64,000 nucleotides of DNA from contig NZ_JAAAPM020000002.1 in assembly GCF_009909155.2 (NCBI RefSeq), forward strand, positions 124,001 through 188,000, read 5' to 3'. A program made the translations under genes and the position numbers. The notes below the pieces were generated by a model, which worked only from the letters and a program-made list of their open reading frames with translations, ran no database searches and was not told the DNA's origin. Positions 25,672 to 34,892 of the stretch are shown piece after piece; within the stretch, counting starts at the first letter, position 1, and each line of letters starts with the position of its first letter. This DNA comes from Flavobacterium undicola. Its GTDB lineage: Bacteria; Bacteroidota; Bacteroidia; Flavobacteriales; Flavobacteriaceae.

Positions 25672-27129
25672 ATGAAAGCAACAATTTCCGTGCTGATTTT
25701 ACTAATTTCATTTAGTATATATTCTCAGCAGAAAGGCAAAATACAATCGAAGCCCTTCTCAACAAAAGACAAAACAGTTAGTGTTTATACTACAGCAGAT
25801 AACACAAAATTAAGATTGACACTCACAGATAAGTTAGTTCTCACAGCGTCTAAACAACCTTTAGAAAGTGAAGTTTCCGTTTTTGTTGAGCCTAAAAAAA
25901 CCTTCCAAACCTTTTTGGGTATTGGAGGCGCAATCACCGATGCCAGTGCCGAGGTTTTTGCAAAATTGAGCAAAGACAAGCAACAAGAACTTGTTAATGC
26001 CTACTATGATAAAGAAAAAGGAATTGGTTATTCATTGTTAAGAACAACTATTCACAGTTCTGATTTTAGCAGTGAAAGTTATACTTATATCAAAGAGGGG
26101 GATGCTGCTTTGAAGACTTTCAATATCGACCATGACAGACAATATCGTATTCCAATGATTAAAGAAGCCATAAAAACTGCTGATAAAAAATTAACAATTT
26201 ATGCATCACCATGGAGTCCACCTGCTTTTATGAAAAGTAATAAACATATGCTAAAAGGGGGAACATTACTACCGGAGTATTACCAGTCTTGGGCAAATTA
26301 TTACACAAAATTTATCAAAGCGTATAAAAAAGAAGGAATCCCAATTTGGGGGCTTACCCTTCAAAATGAGCCTATGGCAGTTCAAACTTGGGAATCTTGT
26401 GTCTATACCGCTGAAGCTGAAAGAGATTTTTTAAAAAACTTCCTTGGGCCAACGATGAAAAAAGAAGATTTGGGAGATAAAAAAATTGTGGTTTGGGATC
26501 ACAATCGTGATTTAATGAATCAGCGGGCAAATGTTATTTTTTCAGATCCGGAAGCTTCAAAATATGCCTGGGGAATGGGATTTCATTGGTATGAATCTTG
26601 GACAGGTGGAGCACCAATGTTTGAGAATGTCCGTAAAGTTAAGGAGGCTTATCCAACTAAAAATTTATTGTTCACTGAAGGTTGTGTTGAAAGTTTTGAT
26701 GCCAAGAAATACCAATTTTGGGCAAACGGAGAACGATATGGAACTTCCATTATTAATGATTTCAATAATGGAACGGTGGGCTGGACGGATTGGAACATCC
26801 TTTTAGATCAAAACGGAGGTCCAAATCATGTGGGTAATTTTTGCTTTGCGCCAATTCATGCTGATATCAATTCAGGGGAATTGATTTATACACCTTCGTA
26901 TTATTATATAGGTCATTTTTCGAAATTTATTCGTCCTGATGCTAAAAGAGTCAGTACAGCTGTGAGCAGAAGCAGTTTATTAAGTACTTCATTCCTGAAT
27001 ACAGACGGAAAAATGGCTACAGTAGTAATGAATCAATCTGATAAAGAGATTACGTATAATTTGATCATTGCTTCAGAGAAAACTGTGGTAGTAATTCCTG
27101 CACACGCTATTCAGACATTAGTTTATTAA
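25672..27129 (+). CDS. Family GH30 glucanase/glucosylceramidase-like hydrolase
   Basis: A 485-residue exported protein (signal peptide MKATISVLILLISFSIYSQQ). It has a GH30 barrel: QTFLGIGGAITDASAEVF, YASPWSPPAFMK, acid/base Glu233 in LQNEP, the VVWDHNRD segment and the nucleophile Glu336 in LFTEGC. A beta-domain is formed by both termini. GH30 subfamilies 1 and 3 share these motifs; subfamily 3 contains endo-beta-1,6-glucanases. The pairing GH30 + GH3 + SusCD + glycan-binding lipoprotein resembles the beta-1,6-glucan locus described in Bacteroides. A beta-1,6-glucanase is therefore the favoured but unproven role. Confidence 0.9.
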   Translation: MKATISVLILLISFSIYSQQKGKIQSKPFSTKDKTVSVYTTADNTKLRLTLTDKLVLTASKQPLESEVSVFVEPKKTFQTFLGIGGAITDASAEVFAKLSKDKQQELVNAYYDKEKGIGYSLLRTTIHSSDFSSESYTYIKEGDAALKTFNIDHDRQYRIPMIKEAIKTADKKLTIYASPWSPPAFMKSNKHMLKGGTLLPEYYQSWANYYTKFIKAYKKEGIPIWGLTLQNEPMAVQTWESCVYTAEAERDFLKNFLGPTMKKEDLGDKKIVVWDHNRDLMNQRANVIFSDPEASKYAWGMGFHWYESWTGGAPMFENVRKVKEAYPTKNLLFTEGCVESFDAKKYQFWANGERYGTSIINDFNNGTVGWTDWNILLDQNGGPNHVGNFCFAPIHADINSGELIYTPSYYYIGHFSKFIRPDAKRVSTAVSRSSLLSTSFLNTDGKMATVVMNQSDKEITYNLIIASEKTVVVIPAHAIQTLVY

Positions 27130-27251
27130 TCATTTTTTTTTTGATGGCTTTAGTCAGCACAGTTTTGAATGAAAATAATAAAATCTCCTTGTAAAAGCCA
27201 AAAGCATCAAATTCAAACCGCTATGGTCAATATTTAAACGAAAATTATATT

Positions 27252-28862
27252 ATGATGAAAATTAATTTAAAAAATCCTAATAATCTAAGAACTGCTAAAT
27301 TGATAGCTTTTAGTTTAGTCATCAATCTTTGCGCTTTTACAGGTTTTGGACAGCCTTATGCCAATACATATGTAAAAAACAACTTAGTTGAGCAGAATCT
27401 TTATATCGGGATGGCTATTGACACCTCTTCACCTCCCGACTTTGTTGAAGTAAAAGAACGATTGCCGGAGCCTTTTTGGAGTGTTAGACCTGATGTGATA
27501 AAATGCTATTGGAGAACATGGAAAATAGCTTTTTCAAATCTTAAACAGGTCAATAAAAGTAGTGGTTTTGTTTCACCATTTATTGATCCGGCCTTTAATG
27601 GGAATATTTTTATGTGGGACTGTAGTTTTATGACCATGTATGGCAAATACGCCAAGTCTGTATTTAATTTCCAAAATACATTAAATAACTTTTATGCAAA
27701 ACAACATAGTGATGGGTTTATATGTCGTGAAATAAGAGGCAGTGACGGCAGCGATTGTTTCGAACGCTTTGACCCTTCCAGCACCGGTCCTAATATTATG
27801 CCATGGTCGGAATGGGAGTATTTTTTAAATTATAATGATACCGATAGATTGAAAAATGTTTTTCCAGTACTTCTGGCTTATTATGAATGGTTTCATACCT
27901 ATCGTTCCTGGCCTGATGGAACCTATTATTCAAGCGGATGGGGTTGTGGAATGGATAACCAACACCGAATGGACAAAAACTTTAACGCAGCATGGAGTCA
28001 CGGATTTTTGTCATGGATTGACACTTCATTTCAAGAAGTTTATTCGGCAAAAATACTTATCGAAATGGCCAAAGTACTGGGGCGTGAGAACGATGTTATT
28101 GAGATTAAAAATCAAACTGACAAACTCTCCAATCAAATAAATAATTATATGTGGGATGAAAAAGATAAATATTATTTTGACCGATTTAAAAATGGAGAGT
28201 TAAGTAAAACTAAAAGTATAGCATCCTATTGGGGATTATTAGCGGGTGCAGTTCCGGAAAATAGAATAGATGATTTTGTTAAACATCTTCAGGATACTAC
28301 AATGTTTGCACGTAAACACATGATACCAACCCTATCAGCCGATGACGCAAATTTTGATCCCAACGGGGGGTATTGGAATGGATCCGTTTGGGCTCCTACC
28401 AATTATATGGTATTACGTGGTCTTACTAAATACGGTTTCGATTCGTTGGCCTACCAGATAGCCATTAATCACTTGAATAATGTTGTGGAAGTATTTGACA
28501 AGACTGATACTCTTTGGGAAAACTATGCCCCAGACAAAGTGCAAGGGAATGACCATTCAAATTTTGTTGGTTGGACTGGTTTAGTCCCAATTAATGTATT
28601 ATTTGAATACGTATTTGGCATACGTCCTAATGTGCCAAATAATGAATTATTAATTGATGTGAACTTAACTGATGAATATGGGGTTAAGCATTATCCTTAT
28701 GGTGAAAATGGAAACATTGACATACAATGCAAAAAACGAAAAAATACACTGGAGAAACCATCTATGATAATTACTTCAAATGTGCCACTTAAATTAATTG
28801 TAAAATGGTCGGGAGGGAAATTTGTTAAAGATATTAATGTGGGAAAAACAATTCTTAAATAA
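27252..28862 (+). CDS. GH63/GH37-like (alpha/alpha)6 glycoside hydrolase
   Basis: 536 residues with a signal peptide (ends FGQ, about 34). The helical (alpha/alpha)6-barrel family of GH63, GH37 and mannosylglycerate-hydrolase-like enzymes is indicated by NIFMWDCSFMTMYGKY, WSEWEYFLNYNDTDRL, the GWGCGMDNQHRMD loop and GGYWNGSVWAPTNYMVLRGL near 375-395. A small C-terminal beta part follows (about 470-536). Substrates of this group are usually alpha-linked, so its presence beside beta-glucan enzymes is informative: the target may carry alpha-linked side groups, or this branch has another specificity. Confidence 0.75.
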   Translation: MMKINLKNPNNLRTAKLIAFSLVINLCAFTGFGQPYANTYVKNNLVEQNLYIGMAIDTSSPPDFVEVKERLPEPFWSVRPDVIKCYWRTWKIAFSNLKQVNKSSGFVSPFIDPAFNGNIFMWDCSFMTMYGKYAKSVFNFQNTLNNFYAKQHSDGFICREIRGSDGSDCFERFDPSSTGPNIMPWSEWEYFLNYNDTDRLKNVFPVLLAYYEWFHTYRSWPDGTYYSSGWGCGMDNQHRMDKNFNAAWSHGFLSWIDTSFQEVYSAKILIEMAKVLGRENDVIEIKNQTDKLSNQINNYMWDEKDKYYFDRFKNGELSKTKSIASYWGLLAGAVPENRIDDFVKHLQDTTMFARKHMIPTLSADDANFDPNGGYWNGSVWAPTNYMVLRGLTKYGFDSLAYQIAINHLNNVVEVFDKTDTLWENYAPDKVQGNDHSNFVGWTGLVPINVLFEYVFGIRPNVPNNELLIDVNLTDEYGVKHYPYGENGNIDIQCKKRKNTLEKPSMIITSNVPLKLIVKWSGGKFVKDINVGKTILK

Positions 28863-28993
28863 TCTAAAAACAAGCATCAGGGCATAATTACAGCACATAA
28901 AGCATCCCTGGTGTAACATTAATATTTATCCAAATTAAAAAATATTTTCTCTAAAACACTCTCTATTATTAACTTATAATAATCTAAAAACGA

Positions 28994-30430
28994 ATGACTT
29001 CTGAAAAATCAAAAACCCAATGGGGGCAATTTATCCCTTTAGCAACCGTGTTCTTCTTTTGGGGATTTGTTGCAGCGAGTAATGACATATTAATTCCCGT
29101 ATTTAAAAAAGCATTTGATTTGACCCAAGGTCAAAGCCAATTTGTATCGATTGCATTTTATATTTCCTATACGGTAGGTTCCTTAATCTATATGGGAGTT
29201 TCTTTGTTACTTAAACAAGATTTAGTCAATAAAATTGGCTATAAAAATGGACTGGCATTGGGGTTGGCAATTTCTGCTCTTGGAACATTGTTATTTTATC
29301 CAGCTGCCAATATTGGTTCTTATCCTTTAATGCTTGCTGGTTTATTTATTGTTGGTTTGGGATTTTCTTTGCAACAAACCGTTGCCAATCCATTGGCAAT
29401 TGCTTTGGGACCAATAAAAACAGGATCTCAACGATTGACATTGGCGGGAGGAATTAACAATTTCGGAACCACCATTGGCCCCTTAATAGTAAGTTTTGCT
29501 ATTTTTGGTTCTTCTGTATCCGGAAATACTGAATTGAGTGTAGAAAGTATTAGAATACCTTACTTAATATTGGGATTAGCTTTCTTGATTGTGGCAGTTT
29601 TGCTGAAATTTTCATCCTTGCCGGAACACCCTGAAACAATTGAAGAATCTACAGCTGATGCTACTTCTTCCAAAAAATCCGCTTTATATTACCCTCAACT
29701 GCTTATGGGAATGATTGCCATTTTTCTTTATGTAGGCGTCGAAGTTTCCACAGCCAGTAATTTACCGGCTTATATGGAAACCGAATTGGGGTTTGCCATT
29801 GGTGATATCGCTCCTTATATTTCATTGTATTGGGCAAGCTTAATGATAGGCCGTTGGACGGGAGCTGTAGAAGCTTTTACTGATGTTGTTAGTGTTCAAA
29901 AAATGCTGCGGTTCATTGCCCCCTATTTGGCTTTTGGCGTTTTTTTAGTTGTAAATGCTATTGCTAATCATGATTTAACTCCATTTTACATTTACGGATT
30001 AATTATTCTGGTTTTGATTGCTGCCGATATGGCCAGTAATGGAAATCCTGCCCGAATGTTGCTGATTTTTTCTTCTCTGGGAATTGTAGCCTTGTTTACT
30101 GGAATAGGAACAACTGGAATGGTAAGTGTTTATGCATTCACAAGCGTTGGTTTGTTTTGTAGTACCCTATGGCCTTGTATTTTTACTTTAGCAGTAAGTG
30201 GATTGGGAAAACACACCAGCCAGGGAAGTAGTTTTCTTATTATGATGATTTGTGGTGGTGGAATTGTTAGTTGGTTGCAGGGTTTTGTATCTGATAGCAT
30301 TGGTATTCAAGCTAGTTATATTGTTGGTGTTTTATGTTTTTCTTATTTGGGTTTTTATGCCTGGAAAGTAAGTGGGATTTTAAGACGTCAAGGCATCGAT
30401 TTTGATGCCAAAATCAGGAGAGGGCATTAA
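28994..30430 (+). CDS. Sugar MFS transporter (fucose/glucose permease-like)
   Basis: A 478-residue polytopic inner-membrane protein with about 12 hydrophobic segments. The opening QFIPLATVFFFWGFVAASND is typical of the FHS family (FucP/GluP), with an insertion before the long central segment and the QQTVANPLAIALGP signature. It imports monosaccharides, probably by proton symport, into the cytoplasm. As the last gene of the locus it probably takes up glucose released by the GH3 enzyme. A terminator begins 20 bases after its stop. Confidence 0.9.
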   Translation: MTSEKSKTQWGQFIPLATVFFFWGFVAASNDILIPVFKKAFDLTQGQSQFVSIAFYISYTVGSLIYMGVSLLLKQDLVNKIGYKNGLALGLAISALGTLLFYPAANIGSYPLMLAGLFIVGLGFSLQQTVANPLAIALGPIKTGSQRLTLAGGINNFGTTIGPLIVSFAIFGSSVSGNTELSVESIRIPYLILGLAFLIVAVLLKFSSLPEHPETIEESTADATSSKKSALYYPQLLMGMIAIFLYVGVEVSTASNLPAYMETELGFAIGDIAPYISLYWASLMIGRWTGAVEAFTDVVSVQKMLRFIAPYLAFGVFLVVNAIANHDLTPFYIYGLIILVLIAADMASNGNPARMLLIFSSLGIVALFTGIGTTGMVSVYAFTSVGLFCSTLWPCIFTLAVSGLGKHTSQGSSFLIMMICGGGIVSWLQGFVSDSIGIQASYIVGVLCFSYLGFYAWKVSGILRRQGIDFDAKIRRGH

Positions 30431-30449
30431 GAAAACTTCAATTTACAGG

Positions 30450-30470
30450 AAATTCCCGGGGAATTTTTCT
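30450..30470 (+). terminator. Terminator after the PUL
   Basis: AAATTCCC followed directly by GGGGAATTT and a T-rich run, 20 bases downstream of the transporter stop. A second inverted pair (AGTGACCCT at 30476-30484, AGGGTCACT at 30514-30522) lies just beyond. Confidence 0.65.
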
Positions 30471-30567
30471 AATTTAGTGACCCTCTTTTTGCTAAAAAAG
30501 GCTGAAAAAAAACAGGGTCACTGTTCTTTGATATAATATGTGTTTTTTGACACATTGTAAAAAACAA

Positions 30568-30601
30568 AAAAGCCTTTAAATACTAGTATTTAAAGGCTTT
30601 T
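30568..30601. terminator. Symmetric bidirectional hairpin
   Basis: A perfect palindrome AAAAGCCTTTAAATACTAGT... with arms AAAAGCCTTTAAATA / TATTTAAAGGCTTTT around CTAG, flanked by A and T runs, so it can end transcription from both sides. It stands immediately before the tRNA-end fragment and would normally serve as the terminator of that tRNA gene on the minus strand. Confidence 0.7.
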
Positions 30602-30631
30602 GACTTTTAAAGTTTCTTTTGAAACTTCTAC

Positions 30632-30655
30632 TGGCGGAGAAAGAGGGATTCGAAC
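30632..30655 (-). other. tRNA-Ser 3'-end fragment, probable attachment site
   Basis: On the minus strand these 24 bases read as T-loop (TTCGAAT is within it), the 3' half of the T-stem (CCCTC), the 3' half of the acceptor stem (TTTCTCC), discriminator G and CCA, as in class II tRNA-Ser. The matching T-stem 5' half, anticodon arm and acceptor 5' strand are missing upstream, so it is not a tRNA gene. Such fragments arise when an element integrates into the 3' end of a tRNA. The orientation puts old chromosome (the PUL) to the left and the element to the right. No integrase or intact tRNA is in the window. Confidence 0.6.
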
Positions 30656-30675
30656 AAAACCGTCACATCCCGCTT

Positions 30676-30780
30676 TTATACTGCATTTCTAATATTTTCT
30701 AACTGTTGCGCCACGATTCTGCCATCAGGATTTTCGCTATTTTTATAAATATTGAAAGTTCTAGATTGGTTTAAATCCGT
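30676..30780 (-). pseudogene. C-terminal remnant of an unknown protein beside the att-like site
   Basis: Minus strand, 34 codons then TAA: SRTFNIYKNSENPDGRI and VAQQLENIRNA have the look of a real protein tail, but the frame is closed upstream by a stop at about 30781. An integrase or recombinase tail would be expected next to an attachment site, but the fragment is too short to identify. Confidence 0.3.
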
Positions 30781-30840
30781 TTAAATTGACGTTATAATTC
30801 TGAATTAATTTAAAGACAAAGGTACAATTTTTTAGGATAA

Positions 30841-30993
30841 ATAGTTTTATGTACAACGATATTAACTATCACCGATACTTTTACTGCAGTGGGAGGTTTG
30901 CATTTTATGAGTTTAAGCGGCATAGGTCTGGGTGCTTCCTTTTTTCTGATTGCTGCTTATGGGAACAGGGCAGAACAGATAAAGAAAGCCTAG
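30841..30993 (+). pseudogene. C-terminal remnant of a membrane protein
   Basis: A 50-codon open stretch without a good start reads ...TDTFTAVGGLHFMSLSGIG then LGASFFLIAAYGNRAEQ and ends IKKA-stop. The hydrophobic helix followed by a charged tail resembles the last transmembrane segment of a transporter. No ribosome-binding or start context is visible. It is probably debris at the island edge. Confidence 0.3.
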
Positions 30994-31060
30994 TAAACTA
31001 AATGCATCCCTCTCTTTTGTTGACTTATGGACAGTTAAATTTGATTGCTGTTTTTCAGCA

Positions 31061-31327
31061 TCATTTTTCTTTTAGCTCAGCAATCTTTTTCTGGAACAAA
31101 GAAGCGTCGTTAATGTCATCTGTTGTAAAATAACCAACCAGTTCATATCCCGGACGCGCTTGTACTTCTTTTGATAATACATCAACAAAATAAAATTGTG
31201 GAAATTCGGTATTGTAAATTAAAGGATAGCCTACGCCTGATTGGGGGTTTTTGATATTTTTACTAAATAAAATAACTATTTGTTCAAAGTTATTTTCCTT
31301 GAAGAAATCACAGATTACAGAATTCAT
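31061..31327 (-). CDS. Small hypothetical protein
   Basis: 88 residues, beginning MNSVICDFFKENNFEQIVIL and ending in a lysine/glutamate-rich helix (KKIAELKEK). No signal peptide or membrane segment is seen. I do not recognise a family. It lies 86 bases downstream of the HEPN/Toprim-type gene on the same strand and may be its small partner. Codon use looks coding, with AT-richness similar to the chromosome. Confidence 0.5.
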   Translation of the reverse strand: MNSVICDFFKENNFEQIVILFSKNIKNPQSGVGYPLIYNTEFPQFYFVDVLSKEVQARPGYELVGYFTTDDINDASLFQKKIAELKEK

Positions 31328-31413
31328 TGTCTTATATTTTTTGTTTTAAGTCTTTATCAGATTTCAAAGTAAAGACTTTTAATCATAACAATAAAAATCT
31401 TTTTAATCAAAGC

Positions 31414-32595
31414 TTACTGAAAAGCACAGAACATCATCTGCAGTATTAACTGTATAGATGAAAAGTCGCTTTCATGCCCTGATTTAATTATCTTTCTAAA
31501 TACATCCTGGACATATGCTTTTTCGGAAAGTTCTCCCTGATATTTATTTTCTTTTTCAATGTATGCTTTCCAGCGGACGGGAATATATTTCCCTTCTTTA
31601 AGAAGTACGTTACTTCCGAGATACATTTCTATACCGCAGGCAAGTCCGTTAATATCCATTTTTTTTGTTCCAGCAGGACTAATTGTGGGATATTTTTTTA
31701 CTGATTTTAAATCTGGGTACTTCAGGACTTTGAAATTAGCACCCAGTCTAACAGATAAAAGCCTTTTCATTTCCAGAATTCCGGTCGTGTCATTATCAAA
31801 AAGGACCAGTATGGGATGCTTAATATTGGATGCAGCAAGTGAAATGACAAATTTTACCAGAGCCGAAGCATTGCTTTCAACTTTGAAATCGTCAAAATTC
31901 ATAAAATGATAGTAGTGGTACAGATGCGGATAAAGAAACTGAAGAGAGCTGCTAATGAACTCGACATCTGTCCTGCCTTCAGTCAGTACAATTATTTTTT
32001 CTATAGTGATATCAAGAGCCTGCGTTTCGTTTACCCATCCGTTACCAATAACCTCTGACAAATCGTATTCGACAATGGCATCATCCGGTATTACGCTTAA
32101 AATAGAGTATAATGATGAGGTATATGGCTGCCCGACTATAGAGAGTTCACCAGTTATAAGGCTGTCAGTAATATTGCCGTACAAGCCATTTACAATTACG
32201 TCTAAATCCCTATTTCTGCTGCTTATTATTGTTCCTATTTCCTGTAGGTATTTTCTATAGGACAGTTTATGAATCGGATAACCATAAAATCCTTCCTCCT
32301 TTGCAACTATCCGTGCGGCTTCAAATTCTTTTTTAGCTTTGGAATAGCTTATCCCATAAATCTCAAGGCGCTGTCTGCAAACTTTCGCCGTTTGGCGAAA
32401 ACCTTTGAAAGTATATGATCCTTTTTTCTGCTGTTGCTCGTCACCCCAGACTAATACGTTCAAACTTGAATTTGGACGCTCCTCCGAAACATAGTCCTGT
32501 GGTAAAAAAAGAAGGTCTACTGCTTCCTGAGCATATGAGTTCTTATATTCAAAAATTGGATAGTCATTAAAGGTTAAGCACGAGAATGATCCCAT
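31414..32595 (-). CDS. HEPN/Toprim-associated protein (probable defence nuclease)
   Basis: A 393-residue cytoplasmic protein. Its start MGSFSCLTFNDYPIFEYKNS matches the N-terminal module that Pfam calls HEPN/Toprim N-terminal domain. A Toprim-like core follows: Glu206 in VLTEGRTDVEFI and the DxD pair Asp267/Asp269 in LFDNDTTG, the metal-binding residues of Toprim nucleases such as OLD-family proteins and topoisomerases. No ATPase partner is adjacent. Proteins of this type occur in phage-defence islands and are presumed to cut nucleic acid on infection. It is divergent from the nuclease operon at 32927. Confidence 0.7.
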   Translation of the reverse strand: MGSFSCLTFNDYPIFEYKNSYAQEAVDLLFLPQDYVSEERPNSSLNVLVWGDEQQQKKGSYTFKGFRQTAKVCRQRLEIYGISYSKAKKEFEAARIVAKEEGFYGYPIHKLSYRKYLQEIGTIISSRNRDLDVIVNGLYGNITDSLITGELSIVGQPYTSSLYSILSVIPDDAIVEYDLSEVIGNGWVNETQALDITIEKIIVLTEGRTDVEFISSSLQFLYPHLYHYYHFMNFDDFKVESNASALVKFVISLAASNIKHPILVLFDNDTTGILEMKRLLSVRLGANFKVLKYPDLKSVKKYPTISPAGTKKMDINGLACGIEMYLGSNVLLKEGKYIPVRWKAYIEKENKYQGELSEKAYVQDVFRKIIKSGHESDFSSIQLILQMMFCAFQ

Positions 32596-32794
32596 AAGCG
32601 TTTTTTAGTTTTAAAATTATATGTGGGGAGCAGGCGGTGCTAACAGGAAAATGGTTGGAAATTTTATAAATTCCTCTTGAATATCTTCCCTATACGATTT
32701 TCTCATTGACGCACCATATGCTTGATAATTTAGTAATTTGGATTGTAAAGTTAATGATTTGTCTTAAATTTAACTCTGATAAAAAAGAGATACG

Positions 32795-32814
32795 AACAGG
32801 TAGATTTACCTGTT
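32795..32814. promoter_or_regulatory. Palindromic operator candidate in the divergent gap
   Basis: AACAGGTA-GATT-TACCTGTT is a perfect 8-bp inverted repeat. It overlaps a TTTG (-33-like) that is followed about 20-25 bases later by TATACTTTG, a -7-like box reading toward 32927. A repressor bound here would block the nuclease operon. The rest of the 330-bp gap (32596-32926) shows no gene. Confidence 0.45.
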
Positions 32815-32926
32815 TGGTCTATGTAAAAACTTTTATACTTTGTGGTAATGAGCAGGCTTTAGAAAGATACATTTAACGCTATAGCTCAAAATTGAAGCAA
32901 TCAGATAATATTAATTCCCGACACAT

Positions 32927-34846
32927 ATGCCGTTAAGCCGAGGTAGAAAAAACAAGAAAAAAAAAGTAGCTCCCAAAAGAGCTAAAAAAAACCACGAGGA
33001 GTTTGTTATACCTGGCGGAAAGATAATAAGAGATGGAAAAAACCTTTTCTCAAAAACAAACAGGACAGAAAAAGAACAGGAAGATCTTTTAACAGCAATC
33101 AGGGAATCCCGCCCTGAAATGCTGAAAAAGCTTCAGGAATACATCGACAGGGCTATAGAAATATTTTCTAGTTATGATAGGATTAAGCTCCTGGGGATGA
33201 TAGCGTTCAATATGATGTTGAAACATGATGACCCTGATGATGACGGAGCCTGTGAGCTGGCGATGGAATACGGGCAGAGTTTTGCAACTGCTGTACGAGA
33301 AATTTCCAGTGATGAACCTACTGGGGAGATCGGCAATGAGGTTATAGGATTGTTATATAATATACGCAAACTGTACTCGCAGTATGTTATGACAGAATCT
33401 GCGGAAAAAAATATTCCAGAACTGGAGAACAAAATGCGTTATAAAACTATAACCGAGTCACTCTACATGCGCGGCAATGGATATCCACAGCATATTTATC
33501 AGGTTTACAAGGAACTCTTTGAAGGCCATAATCCTTTTCTGCTGGAGAAGTACGGTTTTTCATCTCAGGATATTTTAGAAACATTTTTGCAGCTGGAAGA
33601 TTCATTTGCGGCCAGGGCATCCTTTCCCGGTGACAAATTTCCGCCTCGTGCGGCATTTAACCGTTTTAGAGACTGGCAAATTTCCAAAGGCTATACAGAT
33701 TTCAGTACGGATGACCTGGGACCCCTTAAACAATTTTTAGCTGATAATCCTGATATCCCCGCCAGAGATAATAGACCGTGTAGCTTCTTGATAAATGATA
33801 TAGCAGAGATAGAACCGCTTTACAGAATCAGGTACAGAAAACCTGTTCATCAGAAGGTGGCGGAGGCATTATCGATCAAATTTGGGGACAATACAGAATT
33901 TCTCAACCCGGCTTTCAAAGGACTACCTTTAAACGACAGCCTGTCAAACATGAAACCCATTATTAGCGACAATGGAGAGAATTATCTTTTTGCCTTCAAT
34001 CTTTTAACACGCAATCTATTCACTATCACAGAAAAACTGCTTTTAGATGGGGATAAGCAATACTACAATAAAAAGTTTTTGGGCAACAGTTCTGCTTTTT
34101 CAAGAGATAATTATCTGGAAGCGGCAGCAACAAGGCTCTTTCAGGCCTTTATCCCAAATTCGCAGGCAAATCCTAATCTCAAATACCGTCCCGGACAGAA
34201 GGATGAGAGCGGACATCTTATCGAAACAGAAATTGACCTGCTGCTGGAATCAGAAAAAGCGGTCTATTTGGTAGAAATGAAGGCAGGGGGCCTTGCAGTC
34301 CCTTCGCGACGTGGCGCATTGAAAAGCCTTAAAAAGCAGCTTGCAGATTCTATAGGTTATGGCGCCTATCAGAGCTACAGGGCTTACCGTTATCTGAAAG
34401 AAGACCCCAATGCGGTGTTCTACAATAAGGAAGGGATCACAGTACCTATTGATGTCTCAAAAAAAATATTCAGAATTACAATCACACTGGAGCAGCTGAC
34501 AGGATTTCTTTCAAGCCTTGATGATCTCCAGATTCTGGGAATAGTGGAGAATAATGTCCAGTTTGCATGGACCCTAAGCCTTTTTGATCTCATGATATTT
34601 TCTGAAATTCTTGAAAATGAATACGATTTTATCGATTATCTGGAACAGCGTATTGAATTGTATTCCAACACGGCGGTTCATGTAGACGATGAAATTGATT
34701 TTTTGGGCCAGTTTCTCGATACCGGAAAGCTTGTCGACCACAAACTACTAAAGAAGGCCGACTCCTACAGGCTCAACAAGACTTCAGGGGATATTGACAG
34801 GTATTTTCTAAAAGGAGGAGAGAAGCCCAGAAAAAAAAGGAAATAG
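32927..34846 (+). CDS. Large hypothetical protein with PD-(D/E)xK nuclease-like C-terminal domain
   Basis: A 639-residue soluble protein. Residues 1-22 form a strongly basic lysine/arginine tail, possibly DNA- or RNA-contacting. The N-terminal and middle part (about 45-390) is helical and unrecognised. Residues about 400-560 look like a restriction-type nuclease fold: Asp437 in ETEIDLLLE, then Glu450-x-Lys452 in YLVEMKAGG, giving D-x12-E-x-K. The C-terminus is basic again (KPRKKRK). It begins an operon with a PLD-type nuclease-like gene 46 bases downstream. A role in defence or element maintenance is inferred from domain type and neighbours. Confidence 0.7.
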   Translation: MPLSRGRKNKKKKVAPKRAKKNHEEFVIPGGKIIRDGKNLFSKTNRTEKEQEDLLTAIRESRPEMLKKLQEYIDRAIEIFSSYDRIKLLGMIAFNMMLKHDDPDDDGACELAMEYGQSFATAVREISSDEPTGEIGNEVIGLLYNIRKLYSQYVMTESAEKNIPELENKMRYKTITESLYMRGNGYPQHIYQVYKELFEGHNPFLLEKYGFSSQDILETFLQLEDSFAARASFPGDKFPPRAAFNRFRDWQISKGYTDFSTDDLGPLKQFLADNPDIPARDNRPCSFLINDIAEIEPLYRIRYRKPVHQKVAEALSIKFGDNTEFLNPAFKGLPLNDSLSNMKPIISDNGENYLFAFNLLTRNLFTITEKLLLDGDKQYYNKKFLGNSSAFSRDNYLEAAATRLFQAFIPNSQANPNLKYRPGQKDESGHLIETEIDLLLESEKAVYLVEMKAGGLAVPSRRGALKSLKKQLADSIGYGAYQSYRAYRYLKEDPNAVFYNKEGITVPIDVSKKIFRITITLEQLTGFLSSLDDLQILGIVENNVQFAWTLSLFDLMIFSEILENEYDFIDYLEQRIELYSNTAVHVDDEIDFLGQFLDTGKLVDHKLLKKADSYRLNKTSGDIDRYFLKGGEKPRKKRK

Positions 34847-34892
34847 GTTTACACAAATATTTTGACAGGTTAAATTAAAGCATAGCAGGATT

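Noticed and set aside
30632..30720. Complete tRNA-Ser gene
   Set aside because: Only the 3' 24 bases match; T-stem 5' half, anticodon arm and acceptor 5' half are absent.
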